A stretch of DNA of 64,000 nucleotides from Shewanella mesophila (GTDB taxonomy: Bacteria; Pseudomonadota; Gammaproteobacteria; Enterobacterales; Shewanellaceae): positions 2,976,001 through 3,040,000 of the forward strand of contig NZ_CP080421.1 in assembly GCF_019457515.1 (NCBI RefSeq), given 5' to 3'. Made by a program: the position numbers and the translations under genes. Under the pieces are notes generated by a model. That model made no database searches. It was not told where the DNA came from and was given only the letters and a program-made list of their open reading frames with translations. Shown here one piece after another: positions 12,463-21,111 of the stretch (position 1 is its first letter; the number at the start of each line of letters is the position of its first letter).

Positions 12463-14124
12463 ATGCTTTGTCAGCTCAGCATCAATAACTTTGCCATTGT
12501 CCGCTTCTTAGAACTCGATTTTAAAACTGGCATGACCAGTATCACAGGTGAAACGGGTGCAGGTAAATCTATTGCCATCGATGCCTTAGGTTTATGTCTA
12601 GGTAACCGCGCAGATGCCAATACCGTTAGACCTGGTGCCACTAAAGCCGAGGTTAGCGCCCGTTTCTCTTTAGTCGATATTCCCCTAGCAAAACGCTGGC
12701 TTGAAGATAATGATCTCGAGCTTGATGACGAGTGTATTTTACGCAGAACCATAAGTAGCGATGGCCGTTCAAGAGCCTATATCAACGGCAACCCTGTACC
12801 ACTTAATCAGATGCGCGCCTTAGGCCAACTCCTGATCGGCATTCATGGGCAACATGCTCACCATGCCATGCTAAAGAGTGAGCATCAACTTACGCTACTC
12901 GATAGCTATGCCAACCATAGAATGTTATTAGATAGCGTGAGTGCCAGCTATCAACGCTACAAGCTGATAGACAAAGAGCTAAAACTGCTACAGCAATCAC
13001 AACATGAACGCATTGCTCGCAAACAGTTACTGCAATATCAAGTAGAAGAGCTCAACGAATTTGATTTAGGTGAAACTGAATTTGAAGAAATAGAAGCAGA
13101 GCACAAGAAACTCGCCAATGGCACAGCCTTAGTGCAAGCCTGCCAGCACACGCTATTTCTATTGCAAGACAATGAACAAGGCGCGGTCGAATCGGTACTC
13201 AATATGGCAATAGATCACGCCCAAGAATTAGAAGGCTATGATCCAGCGCTTAACAGCATTGGGAATATGCTCAACGATGCGCTCATTCAAGTGCAAGAAA
13301 GCAGTAGCGAGTTGCAACGCTATCTCGATGGATTAGAACTCGACCCAGATCATTTTGCGTACCTAGAGCAGCGCTTATCTAAAATCATGCAGCTAGCACG
13401 CAAACATCACGTAACCGCCAGAGAGCTGTATCAGCATCACCAAGCCCTGAGTCTTGAGCTAAGCACATTAGACTCTGATGAAGAGAAGCTGCAAGAGATA
13501 GATGAGCAGTTAGAAAGCTGCAAACAAGGCTTTATCGCCCATGCTAAAAAGCTCAGCCAAAGCCGTAGCCGTTACGCTAAAGAACTCGATAAACAGGTGA
13601 CCCAGTCGATTCATGAACTAAGCATGCCTAAGGGTAAATTCGTTATCGATGTCCGCTTTAACGAAGAGATCATGTCACCCAATGGTTGTGACACTATCGA
13701 GTTTCAAGTCACAACCAATCCGGGTCAACCGCTACAAGCGATCTCAAAAGTGGCATCGGGTGGTGAGCTGTCGCGTATTGGCCTTGGCATTCAAGTGATC
13801 ACCGCTAAGAAAGTAGCTACACCGACCCTGATATTCGATGAAGTCGATGTGGGCATTTCAGGACCAACGGCAGCGGTCGTAGGTAAAATGTTGCGCTCAC
13901 TTGGCGAATCGACCCAAGTACTATGTGTAACCCACCTGCCCCAAATTGCAGGCAATGGTCATCAGCATATGTTTGTTAATAAACAGAGCAAAGCAGGTCA
14001 AACCGAGACCTCCATGGTGCCGCTGGATAAGAACCAACGTATCGAAGAGCTCGCCAGATTATTGGGCGGAGATACCATTACCAACAATACCCTAGCGAAT
14101 GCAAAGGAGTTACTCCAAAGCTAA
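12463..14124 (+). CDS. recN: DNA repair protein RecN
   Basis: SMC-like ATPase involved in double-strand-break repair, 553 residues. The N-terminal head begins MLCQLSINNFAIVRFLELDF with Walker A GETGAGKS. A long coiled-coil region spans roughly residues 150-370. The C-terminal head carries the ABC signature ASGGELSRIGLG and Walker B TLIFDEVDVGISG, followed by VTHLPQIA. A good Shine-Dalgarno (AAGGATG, 12451-12457) sets the ATG. The two LexA boxes immediately upstream fit the known strong SOS induction of recN. Confidence 0.98.
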   Translation: MLCQLSINNFAIVRFLELDFKTGMTSITGETGAGKSIAIDALGLCLGNRADANTVRPGATKAEVSARFSLVDIPLAKRWLEDNDLELDDECILRRTISSDGRSRAYINGNPVPLNQMRALGQLLIGIHGQHAHHAMLKSEHQLTLLDSYANHRMLLDSVSASYQRYKLIDKELKLLQQSQHERIARKQLLQYQVEELNEFDLGETEFEEIEAEHKKLANGTALVQACQHTLFLLQDNEQGAVESVLNMAIDHAQELEGYDPALNSIGNMLNDALIQVQESSSELQRYLDGLELDPDHFAYLEQRLSKIMQLARKHHVTARELYQHHQALSLELSTLDSDEEKLQEIDEQLESCKQGFIAHAKKLSQSRSRYAKELDKQVTQSIHELSMPKGKFVIDVRFNEEIMSPNGCDTIEFQVTTNPGQPLQAISKVASGGELSRIGLGIQVITAKKVATPTLIFDEVDVGISGPTAAVVGKMLRSLGESTQVLCVTHLPQIAGNGHQHMFVNKQSKAGQTETSMVPLDKNQRIEELARLLGGDTITNNTLANAKELLQS

Positions 14125-14150
14125 TCTTCTGCCTGCCAATGGCTCCCATA

Positions 14151-14177
14151 AAGCGAAGGAATCCCCTTCGCTTTTTC
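14151..14177 (+). terminator. Intrinsic terminator after recN
   Basis: AGCGAAGG (14152-14159) pairs with CCTTCGCT (14165-14172), followed by TTTT. It lies 27 bp after the recN stop. Confidence 0.85.
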
Positions 14178-14381
14178 ATATCTGATTTTATGATGTTTAG
14201 ACGGGCTGATACCTGTCAGTATAACGATGTGTTCGCTCTGCTATGGAGAGGGAGCATCCTCCATATGCAAGCTTGTTGTTAGCAATGATTAAAGACAGCT
14301 AAACCTAAGAAATGGTTCGCTAGCTAGTTTGCTGTTAGACTGATTAATCGATAATAAAATCAGCAATTAAAGGCTTCATCC

Positions 14382-15515
14382 ATGCGTCACTTTTTCCATG
14401 CTCTAAAATGGATTTTATTCACACTACTGCTTATTCCGGTCAGTTTTTACCTCATCGTTACTCTGATTAATATTAAAGATGAAGCACCATCAGAACAGGC
14501 GACAACCTATCTTACTGAAATAGATAGTATCAATAGCGAGCTGACCAACAATCTTAAGAATAATGCCTATCTGTTTGCATTAGGTTTTGATGTCACCAAA
14601 GATCTCTCACCGCTCGATATTGGCATTAAGCGCTTCGAACAAATACAAAGTCAGGGAAAAGCTAAAAAATATAAAATCGCTGCTTTTAAAAAGCCTCAAC
14701 TACCAATAGATGAATGCCTCAACAAAGATGATTTTGTCTCAGCTTGCAAAGCGGCGTTAAATAAAGATGGTGCTCCCCAGCTTCATGAATACCTATGGTT
14801 ACTAGAACGCTACCAGCAGTTACTCAATATTGGCACTTGGCAAGACGGCACCAACTTCAGCACTTTTTCAGAATCGACGCCTTTTTCCAGCCTGTTAATC
14901 GCACAAAAACTCTATCTACTTAATCTGTATACGAATACAAACCATATAGAGACCTCGCTGATTATTGATGCCATCAATAGAGATATGCACTTTTGGCAAC
15001 AAATATCTGCTGATACTCATATTCTAATCGCTAAAATGGTTAGCAGCAGCGCCATAGAAATGAACATGAAGTTGGGGGAGATCATCATCACCCAACTATC
15101 TAAGCAAGAAGCGCGATCATCACTACCACAAAGCTGGCTAGAGACGATGTCGCCAAAAATACTGTCACTTGATAACGTGAAAATCGGCGAATGGAGTTAC
15201 TTCAACAAAACCACTCAGGCGATGCTAGCGGTCGATGACTCCGAAGACATAACAACCAAGTTAACCACCTTATTGTTGTTACCACTAATGCAGCAACAGG
15301 ACACGGCTAATCGCTACGCCGCGATTCTGCTTGGTACTTCGCCTAGGCAAGCGTGCCCAACAACGCTATCAATCGATACCATAGGCCAATACGTCTATAA
15401 CCCCATGGGCAAATTTATACTGTGCTCAGGCATACCTTCATTTAAACGGTATCAAGAAAGCCTTGATAACCTCGAATCTAAAAGAACAAGCCTGGTTGAG
15501 AGATTGAAGCAATAA
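14382..15515 (+). CDS. Membrane-anchored hypothetical protein
   Basis: A 377-residue protein I do not recognise. One hydrophobic helix (about residues 8-30, WILFTLLLIPVSFYLIVTLI) anchors it in the inner membrane. The rest is probably periplasmic and helical. The pair C(LNKDDFVSA)C near residues 112-122 could form a disulfide, as could two cysteines in the C-terminal quarter (RQACPTT and FILCSG). There is no enzymatic motif. It stands alone between recN and the cytochrome operon. The imperfect hairpin at 15536-15562 lies about 20 bp after the stop. Confidence 0.75.
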   Translation: MRHFFHALKWILFTLLLIPVSFYLIVTLINIKDEAPSEQATTYLTEIDSINSELTNNLKNNAYLFALGFDVTKDLSPLDIGIKRFEQIQSQGKAKKYKIAAFKKPQLPIDECLNKDDFVSACKAALNKDGAPQLHEYLWLLERYQQLLNIGTWQDGTNFSTFSESTPFSSLLIAQKLYLLNLYTNTNHIETSLIIDAINRDMHFWQQISADTHILIAKMVSSSAIEMNMKLGEIIITQLSKQEARSSLPQSWLETMSPKILSLDNVKIGEWSYFNKTTQAMLAVDDSEDITTKLTTLLLLPLMQQQDTANRYAAILLGTSPRQACPTTLSIDTIGQYVYNPMGKFILCSGIPSFKRYQESLDNLESKRTSLVERLKQ

Positions 15516-15535
15516 TAAGTAAAAACAAAGCTAGG

Positions 15536-15562
15536 GGGATGATATCTACGTGATAGCATCCC
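15536..15562 (+). repeat. Imperfect hairpin after the hypothetical gene
   Basis: GGGATGATATC (15536-15546) and GATAGCATCCC (15552-15562) pair with one mismatch around a 5-nt loop. No T run follows, so it is at best a weak terminator or an mRNA 3'-end structure. Nothing else is recognised between 15563 and the repeats at 15741. Confidence 0.5.
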
Positions 15563-15740
15563 TGCAGCTTGTGCAGAATAAGCACCAAGGAATCAAGCTC
15601 AGCACTAAGCGTTGATTCCGTTACTATTAATGCCGCTAATATCGATAACTAAACGACTTCTATCTATATTCAGTCAATCCGAATAAACAACTCTCATCAT
15701 AGATAAAGCTAGCCAGCTCTAATCCGACGCTCCCTTAAAA

Positions 15741-15768
15741 TTTAAGCGAGGTTTAAGTTTAGGTTCAG
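15741..15768 (+). promoter_or_regulatory. Tandem direct-repeat operator before the cytochrome operon
   Basis: TTTAAG at 15741-15746, TTTAAG at 15752-15757 and GTTCAG at 15763-15768 recur at an 11-bp period (one helical turn). The first two fit the PmrA/QseB-type half-site YTTAAK-N5-YTTAAK, and an overlapping frame resembles PhoP-type boxes. OmpR-family regulators bind such repeats. The operon downstream encodes an OmpR-family regulator, so autoregulation is the likely use. Confidence 0.6.
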
Positions 15769-15804
15769 TAACCTACTCCTAAGCCAGATTAGGAGCATCA
15801 AATC

Positions 15805-16392
15805 ATGTCATCAATTAAGCTTAAAACAATCAAAGTATGGGACCTATTGATCCGCATATTCCATTGGTCACTAGTAGTGTTTTTTACCTTAGCCTACCTC
15901 ACTGAGGGTGAGGATGAGTGGATGACAATTCACAGCTACGCGGGTTATAGCGTCTTAGTTTTATTACTCTTTCGCCTTCTATGGGGGATAATTGGTACCC
16001 ACCATGCACGCTTTATCAACTTCGTGACGCGCCCAAAAGAGGTCTTAATTTACTTAAAATCGCTCGTAGCAGGTAAAGCCAAAGATTATATCGGTCACAA
16101 CCCTGCAGGCGCCTTAATGATCATCTTGTTAATTTCCAGCATCGCCTTTACCGGATTTTCAGGAATGGCTCTCTATGCCACGGATGGATATGGCCCGTTA
16201 GCGGCGAGTTTCTTTGCAACTTGGCCTGAAGGCATACTAAAAGAAGTGCATGAATTTTCTGCCAATTTCTGCGTATTTCTCATTGTCATTCATCTAGGCG
16301 GCGTACTCGTTAGCAGTCTGCTGCATAAAGAAAACCTCATCAAAGCCATGGTGACAGGCAAAAAACAGCGCTTGGAAAAAAACCATCTTTAA
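15805..16392 (+). CDS. Cytochrome b561-family diheme membrane subunit
   Basis: A 195-residue inner-membrane cytochrome b of the CybB/hydrogenase b-type family with four hydrophobic helices. Candidate heme-ligand histidines sit in RIFHWSLV (H20), IHSYAGYS (near 43), KEVHEFSAN and IVIHLGG. It probably passes quinol-derived electrons to the periplasmic c cytochromes encoded just downstream. This trio of cytochrome b, SHP and DHC is a recognised cluster in Shewanella and some phototrophs; its physiological acceptor is not settled. It is the first gene of a six-gene same-strand run. Confidence 0.9.
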   Translation: MSSIKLKTIKVWDLLIRIFHWSLVVFFTLAYLTEGEDEWMTIHSYAGYSVLVLLLFRLLWGIIGTHHARFINFVTRPKEVLIYLKSLVAGKAKDYIGHNPAGALMIILLISSIAFTGFSGMALYATDGYGPLAASFFATWPEGILKEVHEFSANFCVFLIVIHLGGVLVSSLLHKENLIKAMVTGKKQRLEKNHL

Positions 16393-16457
16393 GTCGTTAG
16401 CACTACTTTTTTAGTCAGACATGAGCACTATTTTCACAAAATAAAAAGGAACACCCC

Positions 16458-16913
16458 ATGAAAACAAGCACCATACAGCGTAGTGGACTTAATAGTATTG
16501 CCCTATCAGCCCTATTATTAACCAGCCTAAGTATCACGAGCGGTATTGCACATGCCGGCAACAGCAAAGTCTCGAGCCTGCCATTAAGCGCTGAGCGCAT
16601 CGGCATACAGTTGCAGCACTATCAAGCACAGGGAGCAGGTACATTTTCTGCTGCCGCTGGACAGCAATTATGGCAACAGCAAGTAGATGGCCGCAGCTGC
16701 ACTAGTTGTCATACTAACGACGTCACTAATGTCGGAATGCACCAGAAAACTCGTAAAGAGATAGCCCCTATGGCGCCATCTCTCACGGCAGATCGTTTAA
16801 CCGATGTGGCAAAAATCGAAAAATGGTTTGCGCGCAACTGTAATTGGACCTTTAAACGCGACTGTACACCTCAAGAAAAGGGCGATGCCTTACTGTGGTT
16901 AAGCCAGCAATAA
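16458..16913 (+). CDS. SHP-type monoheme cytochrome c (DUF1924)
   Basis: A 151-residue exported cytochrome c. A signal peptide ends at AHA (about residue 33). One heme site, SCTSCH (C81, C84, H85), follows. The family is DUF1924, which includes the sphaeroides heme protein SHP, a high-spin cytochrome that binds oxygen, nitric oxide or other small ligands through a displaceable Asn. The two further cysteines in ARNCNWTFKRDCTP may form the disulfide described for SHP. SHP is known to receive electrons from DHC-type cytochromes, consistent with the next gene. Confidence 0.88.
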   Translation: MKTSTIQRSGLNSIALSALLLTSLSITSGIAHAGNSKVSSLPLSAERIGIQLQHYQAQGAGTFSAAAGQQLWQQQVDGRSCTSCHTNDVTNVGMHQKTRKEIAPMAPSLTADRLTDVAKIEKWFARNCNWTFKRDCTPQEKGDALLWLSQQ

Positions 16914-16983
16914 CCACCAATTAACCATAACCCATTTAATTTAGTGCCTTCGGCGGAAGGTAATACTCACAAAGGAATAGCTC

Positions 16984-17547
16984 ATGACTAAACAAGCTCA
17001 CCCCATTAGCTGGATTGCAGGCTCATCACTTACCGCAGTGGCATTAGCCATAGGTATTATAGGTATTAGTATATCGTTTACTGGTACCGGTTACGCCGAC
17101 GATGGCCGCGAACTGAATCAGGCTATAGTACAAAACGATCTCTATACCGCCGAGTGTGGTAGCTGTCATATGGCTTATCCAGCCAATCTACTGCCTGCCG
17201 ATAAATGGCAAGCAATCACCGCTAATCTTGATGATCACTTTGGTGATAATGCCAGCTTAAATGCTCAAGTGAAAGCGACTATTGAGGGATATCTCGTCCA
17301 AAATGCAGCTAAAAATGGTAAGGTGATGAAAAACAGCATTCCGCTGATTACAGGCGCTGGGCCACAAAGAATCACCGAACAAGCGTTTTTTATACGCAAA
17401 CACGATGAGATCCCAAGGCGTATGGTTCAAGATAACCCTAAAGTTGGCTCATTTAGTCAGTGTAGCGATTGCCATAACCTAGCAGAGAAGGGCATATTCG
17501 ATGAAGATACCGTTAATATTCCTGGCTTTGGCCGTTGGGATGATTAG
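16984..17547 (+). CDS. Diheme cytochrome c, DHC type
   Basis: A 187-residue exported cytochrome with an N-terminal signal or anchor (residues about 13-38, ending GYADD) and two heme c sites: CGSCH (C58, C61, H62) and CSDCH (C160, C163, H164). The layout matches the DHC family of diheme cytochromes, proposed electron donors to SHP. The 3' end overlaps the PepSY gene by 47 bp in another frame, indicating tight coupling. The likely path is quinol, membrane cytochrome b, DHC, SHP. Confidence 0.9.
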   Translation: MTKQAHPISWIAGSSLTAVALAIGIIGISISFTGTGYADDGRELNQAIVQNDLYTAECGSCHMAYPANLLPADKWQAITANLDDHFGDNASLNAQVKATIEGYLVQNAAKNGKVMKNSIPLITGAGPQRITEQAFFIRKHDEIPRRMVQDNPKVGSFSQCSDCHNLAEKGIFDEDTVNIPGFGRWDD

Positions 17548-17806
17548 CAGTTCCAGCTGTATTGCCCACGACGATGATCTATCAAACAAGGTTATAGAAT
17601 GGGTTAAAGAGGGTAAAGTTTTACCCTTTGATACGATCATGCAACGTTATCAGTCTCGCCTTAAGGGCCGACTGCTCGATCTGGAAGTCGAACAAAAGCA
17701 TGACCGTATCATATATGAACTCGAGATTTTACGCGACGATGGCATTGTCTATGAGATCAAAATTGACGCCAGAACGGGCGAATGGCTAAAGGAAAAGGTC
17801 GACTGA
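17501..17806 (+). CDS. Exported PepSY-domain protein
   Basis: A 101-residue protein with a signal peptide (MKIPLIFLALAVGMISSSS, cleavage near CIAHD) and a single PepSY-like domain covering most of the mature part (VLPFDTIMQRYQSRL, then VYEIKIDARTGEWLKEKVD). PepSY proteins often sit beside two-component systems and cytochrome genes and are thought to modulate a periplasmic partner. The start lies 47 bp inside the diheme gene behind an AAGGG Shine-Dalgarno. Its TGA overlaps the ATG of the response regulator by one base. Confidence 0.88.
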   Translation: MKIPLIFLALAVGMISSSSCIAHDDDLSNKVIEWVKEGKVLPFDTIMQRYQSRLKGRLLDLEVEQKHDRIIYELEILRDDGIVYEIKIDARTGEWLKEKVD

Positions 17807-18468
17807 TGCATTTGCTATTAATTGAAGACGATACCGATCTAGTTGCGCGCCTTACCCCTGCCCTCAACAAAGCTGGCTATGCAGTAGAACACGCCGATAA
17901 TGGCATAGACGGCGCTTTTCTCGGTGAAGAAGAAAATTTCGACGCGGTGATCCTCGACCTTGGCTTACCCGGTAAACCCGGTTTAGATGTGCTTAGTCAA
18001 TGGCGTCAAAAAGGGTTAATTATGCCGGTACTTATTCTAACTGCTCGGGACGCTTGGCACGAACGTGTCGATGGCCTCAAAGCAGGTGCCGATGACTACC
18101 TGGGTAAACCTTTTCATATCGAAGAGCTACTGGCGAGATTAGAAGTGTTGATCCGCCGTAACTTCGGCCATGCCGACAATATGTTGCAGCACGGAGGAGT
18201 CTCTCTCGATGTCGACAAACAGGCTGTGACGAATGCCGAGGGTGAAGTCATTTATCTAACTAAGATTGAATACAGACTGCTGCATTACTTAATGGTTAAT
18301 CCCAGTAAAATAGTCTCTAAATCGGAGCTGAGTGAACGTATTTATGAAGAAGATCAAATCAAAGATAGCAATGTGATTGAAGTTTACGTCAATCGCCTAC
18401 GTCAACGCTTAGGCAAAGACTATATAGAGACCCGTCGCGGCCAAGGATATCGACTTAAGGAGCTATAG
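17806..18468 (+). CDS. OmpR-family response regulator (PhoP/QseB-like)
   Basis: A 220-residue response regulator. The start at 17806 overlaps the PepSY stop by one base and is preceded by AAAGGAAAAGG; a longer frame from 17782 adds eight residues not typical of the family. The receiver has acidic residues EDD (7-9), phospho-acceptor D51 (VILDLGLPG) and a lysine in GKPFHIEELLARL, the last resembling PhoP. The C-terminal winged-helix domain ends YVNRLRQRLGKDYIETRRGQGYRL, the OmpR-type DNA-binding signature. It likely controls this operon through the repeats at 15741-15768. Confidence 0.93.
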   Translation: MHLLLIEDDTDLVARLTPALNKAGYAVEHADNGIDGAFLGEEENFDAVILDLGLPGKPGLDVLSQWRQKGLIMPVLILTARDAWHERVDGLKAGADDYLGKPFHIEELLARLEVLIRRNFGHADNMLQHGGVSLDVDKQAVTNAEGEVIYLTKIEYRLLHYLMVNPSKIVSKSELSERIYEEDQIKDSNVIEVYVNRLRQRLGKDYIETRRGQGYRLKEL

Positions 18469-18470
18469 GC

Positions 18471-19787
18471 GTGTATTCACTCAAGGGTTATCTAACGCGT
18501 AATCTCTTAATCACTGTCTCTTTAGCCATGATGCTACTGCTGTATTTTTTATATCAGGGCATCCAAATATTAACCCAAGATTTTGTTATCTCACGCCTAC
18601 AACACGACAGCGACAGTTTGATCTCGGCCCTCAATCAAAACCCCGATAACAGCTGGGAGATAAGCTCAAACCGTCTGCCCAATGTTTACCACAGGGTCAA
18701 TTCGGGGCATTACTTTGCGATTCAAATTGGCAAACAAACTCTGCGCTCACGCTCCCTTTTCGATCACCAGGTTAATGTTCCTAAACTAAAATCGGGTGAG
18801 CAACAACAAATCAGCCAGTTTGTGGGTCAAGAACATTGGCTAACATTCAGTCAGGCAATCATCAAAAATGATCACTTAGTCGTGATCTGGGTGACAGAAG
18901 ATATCAGCTCACTAGAACAAACCCAATTCAGCTTTCTCGCCTTTGCTGGTGCTGCGGTGTTGCTCACTATCGTTATTCTATTAATGGCCCAACATCAACT
19001 GCTCAAACGCGGATTTCGGCCCCTAGAGAAAATGCCCGAAGCCATCCGCCAAATGCGTACTCACGGACAAGAGATAGACTCCAGCAATGTACCAAGTGAA
19101 ATTAGTCCGCTAATTGAAGAGATTGATCGCTTAGTTAATCAACTGGGACAACGAGTACAACGTTCCCGCAATGCACTGGGTAATCTCGCCCACGAGATGA
19201 AACGTCCACTACAGGGTCTTCAATCATACCTAGAAAGCTTACCCGCCGAGCAAAGGATTGACGGCAGCAAGGTGTTATCGAACCTACATCACATCATAGA
19301 GAGGGAGCTAAAGCGGACTAAGATTGTCGGCCTTTCAACCCCGGGACGCTATACAGTGATCGATGACGATCTTGCGCCGCTAATCCAAGTTATGCAGCGT
19401 ATCTATCCTCAACGCATTATCGAAAGCCACTATAACAAAGGTCTAGTCATGCCGTTTGACCGTGATGATCTGCTCGAACTATTAGGAAATTTACTCGATA
19501 ACGCCTGCAAACATGCCTGTAAACATGTTGAGATAGATATCAAGATGCAGAGCTCACCGACTCAAGGCTATTTAATTAACGTCAGTGACGATGGACAAGG
19601 CGTATCAAGCAGCGCGCTATCGATGATCATCGAGCGCGGAGTTAGACTCGATGAAAGCATCCAAGGTCATGGACTCGGACTGTCTATCTGCAAAGATATC
19701 GTCGATAGCTATCATGGCAAGATCCGCTTTAGCCACGCTAAACAAGGTGGATTAAGCGCCAGCGTATTTATCCCCTGCCCAGTATGA
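18471..19787 (+). CDS. Sensor histidine kinase (PhoQ-like)
   Basis: A 438-residue inner-membrane kinase starting with GTG two bases after the regulator stop. TM1 (about 12-32) and TM2 (about 155-175) flank a periplasmic sensor domain of about 120 residues. The dimerisation helix carries H241 in GNLAHEMKRPLQGL; the MKRP context differs from the usual LRTP. The ATPase domain shows LLDNACKHA, DDGQGVSS and GHGLGLSICKD. The cysteines at DNACKHACKH recall PhoQ. The signal sensed is unknown; the operon suggests a redox or gaseous cue, which is inference. Confidence 0.92.
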   Translation: MYSLKGYLTRNLLITVSLAMMLLLYFLYQGIQILTQDFVISRLQHDSDSLISALNQNPDNSWEISSNRLPNVYHRVNSGHYFAIQIGKQTLRSRSLFDHQVNVPKLKSGEQQQISQFVGQEHWLTFSQAIIKNDHLVVIWVTEDISSLEQTQFSFLAFAGAAVLLTIVILLMAQHQLLKRGFRPLEKMPEAIRQMRTHGQEIDSSNVPSEISPLIEEIDRLVNQLGQRVQRSRNALGNLAHEMKRPLQGLQSYLESLPAEQRIDGSKVLSNLHHIIERELKRTKIVGLSTPGRYTVIDDDLAPLIQVMQRIYPQRIIESHYNKGLVMPFDRDDLLELLGNLLDNACKHACKHVEIDIKMQSSPTQGYLINVSDDGQGVSSSALSMIIERGVRLDESIQGHGLGLSICKDIVDSYHGKIRFSHAKQGGLSASVFIPCPV

Positions 19788-19852
19788 TAATTCTTGGGAC
19801 AACAGAATCACAGCAGCATCATACAGACAAAATGACGAGATAATGCAAACGC

Positions 19853-19880
19853 TTGCGATCGCAAGAAATGAGCGTATAAT
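19853..19880 (+). promoter_or_regulatory. pyr operon promoter
   Basis: TTGCGA (19853-19858) and a perfect TATAAT (19875-19880) are 16 bp apart. The predicted start, near 19887, gives a leader of about 280 nt before pyrB containing the leader peptide and attenuator. Confidence 0.8.
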
Positions 19881-19911
19881 CCCTCGGAATTTTTCAAAAC
19901 AGAGAGAAACA

Positions 19912-20061
19912 ATGAACCAGGCAGTTAAGTACAACTTGACTCATTATCGTCGAGGATCGGCGTTGGTTTTATCTTTCTGTTTTTCGATTTCAAAAAAAAA
20001 GCCTCCTTGTTTAAGGGGGCTTTTTTTTGTCTGCTTTTTACATAAGAGCGGGCTGTTTTAA
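19912..20061 (+). CDS. pyrL: pyrBI operon leader peptide
   Basis: A 49-codon frame starts 25 bp after the predicted transcription start, behind an AGAGAGA Shine-Dalgarno. It runs through a T-rich stretch (about 19965-19991, encoding LVLSFCFSIS), then right through the terminator hairpin, ending past it at 20061. This is the design of the E. coli pyrBI leader. When UTP is scarce RNA polymerase pauses in the U-rich tract, the translating ribosome closes up and prevents the hairpin forming. The residue sequence itself is not expected to matter, only its translation. An upstream in-frame ATG (19843) lies before the promoter and is unlikely to be used. Confidence 0.85.
   Translation: MNQAVKYNLTHYRRGSALVLSFCFSISKKKPPCLRGLFFVCFLHKSGLF
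19992..20028 (+). terminator. pyrBI attenuator (intrinsic terminator)
   Basis: AAAGCCTCCTT (19998-20008) pairs with AAGGGGGCTTT (20013-20023), one G-U pair, with a 4-nt loop and a run of eight or more T. It lies inside the leader frame and 137 bp before pyrB, so it functions as a UTP-responsive attenuator rather than an operon end. Confidence 0.9.
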
Positions 20062-20165
20062 ACCGTTATCTACAGAGTAAATTCATTGCGCAACTTGAAT
20101 GTAAACCTAGCTGATAAGTTTAAAACCCTTTGTATCCGTTATCTATAATATAGGAAAGAGAAGCC

Positions 20166-21095
20166 ATGGCGAACTCCTTGTTTCAAAAACACATCATCTC
20201 CATTCCGGAATTAACCCGAAGTGAACTTGAACTTATCGTTGAAACTGCAGGAAAGCTCAAAGCAGAGCCAAATCCACAACTATTAAAAAATAAAGTCGTG
20301 GCCTGCTGTTTCTTTGAACCATCGACACGTACTCGCCTCTCTTTCGAAACTGCAATACAACGCCTCGGCGGCACAGTTATTGGTTTCGATAACGCTGGCA
20401 ACACATCACTGGCAAAAAAAGGGGAAACTCTGGTTGATTCGGTACAGGTGATCTCTTCGTATGTCGACGCTTTTGTGATGCGTCACCCACAAGAGGGCGC
20501 GGCACGACTGGCTTCAGAGTTTTCTCGTGGGGTACCGATAATTAACGGCGGTGACGGCTCAAATCAACACCCAAGCCAAACCTTACTCGATCTCTATACA
20601 ATCTTTGAAACTCAGGGTCGCCTAGACAACCTGAACATTGCTTTCGTTGGCGACCTAAAGTATGGCCGCACCGTGCACTCACTGACTCAGGCACTCTCGA
20701 AGTTTAATAACATTAACTTCTTCTTCATCTCGCCCGAAATATTGGCAATGCCTGACTATATCTGCGAAGAGTTAGACCAAGCAGGCATCAACTATAGCCT
20801 GCACGCCACGATGGAAGAGGTGATCCCTGAGCTAGATATTCTCTACATGACTCGCGTTCAGAAGGAACGTTTGGACGAATCTGAGTACGTACACATGAAG
20901 GCCGCTTACATCCTAACGGCAGCAATGCTCGCTGATGCGCAAGACAATCTAAAGGTACTGCATCCATTACCACGTATAGATGAAATTACCGTCGATGTAG
21001 ATAAAACCAAGCACGCGTACTACTTTCAGCAAGCAGAAAATGGGGTTTACGCGCGTGAAGCACTTTTGGCCCTAGTACTAAACGAACAACTTTAA
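20166..21095 (+). CDS. pyrB: Aspartate carbamoyltransferase, catalytic chain
   Basis: Catalyses carbamoyl phosphate plus aspartate to N-carbamoylaspartate, the committed step of pyrimidine synthesis. It has 309 residues beginning [20 protein letters not shown], close to the E. coli chain. Signatures: carbamoyl-phosphate loop [14 protein letters not shown], the [18 protein letters not shown] segment, the [14 protein letters not shown] segment and the C-terminal [17 protein letters not shown] lies just before the ATG. It is followed 16 bp later by pyrI, so the holoenzyme should be the dodecameric, allosteric class B type. Confidence 0.98.
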   Translation: MANSLFQKHIISIPELTRSELELIVETAGKLKAEPNPQLLKNKVVACCFFEPSTRTRLSFETAIQRLGGTVIGFDNAGNTSLAKKGETLVDSVQVISSYVDAFVMRHPQEGAARLASEFSRGVPIINGGDGSNQHPSQTLLDLYTIFETQGRLDNLNIAFVGDLKYGRTVHSLTQALSKFNNINFFFISPEILAMPDYICEELDQAGINYSLHATMEEVIPELDILYMTRVQKERLDESEYVHMKAAYILTAAMLADAQDNLKVLHPLPRIDEITVDVDKTKHAYYFQQAENGVYAREALLALVLNEQL

Positions 21096-21111
21096 GCAGG
21101 AGATAATCGCT

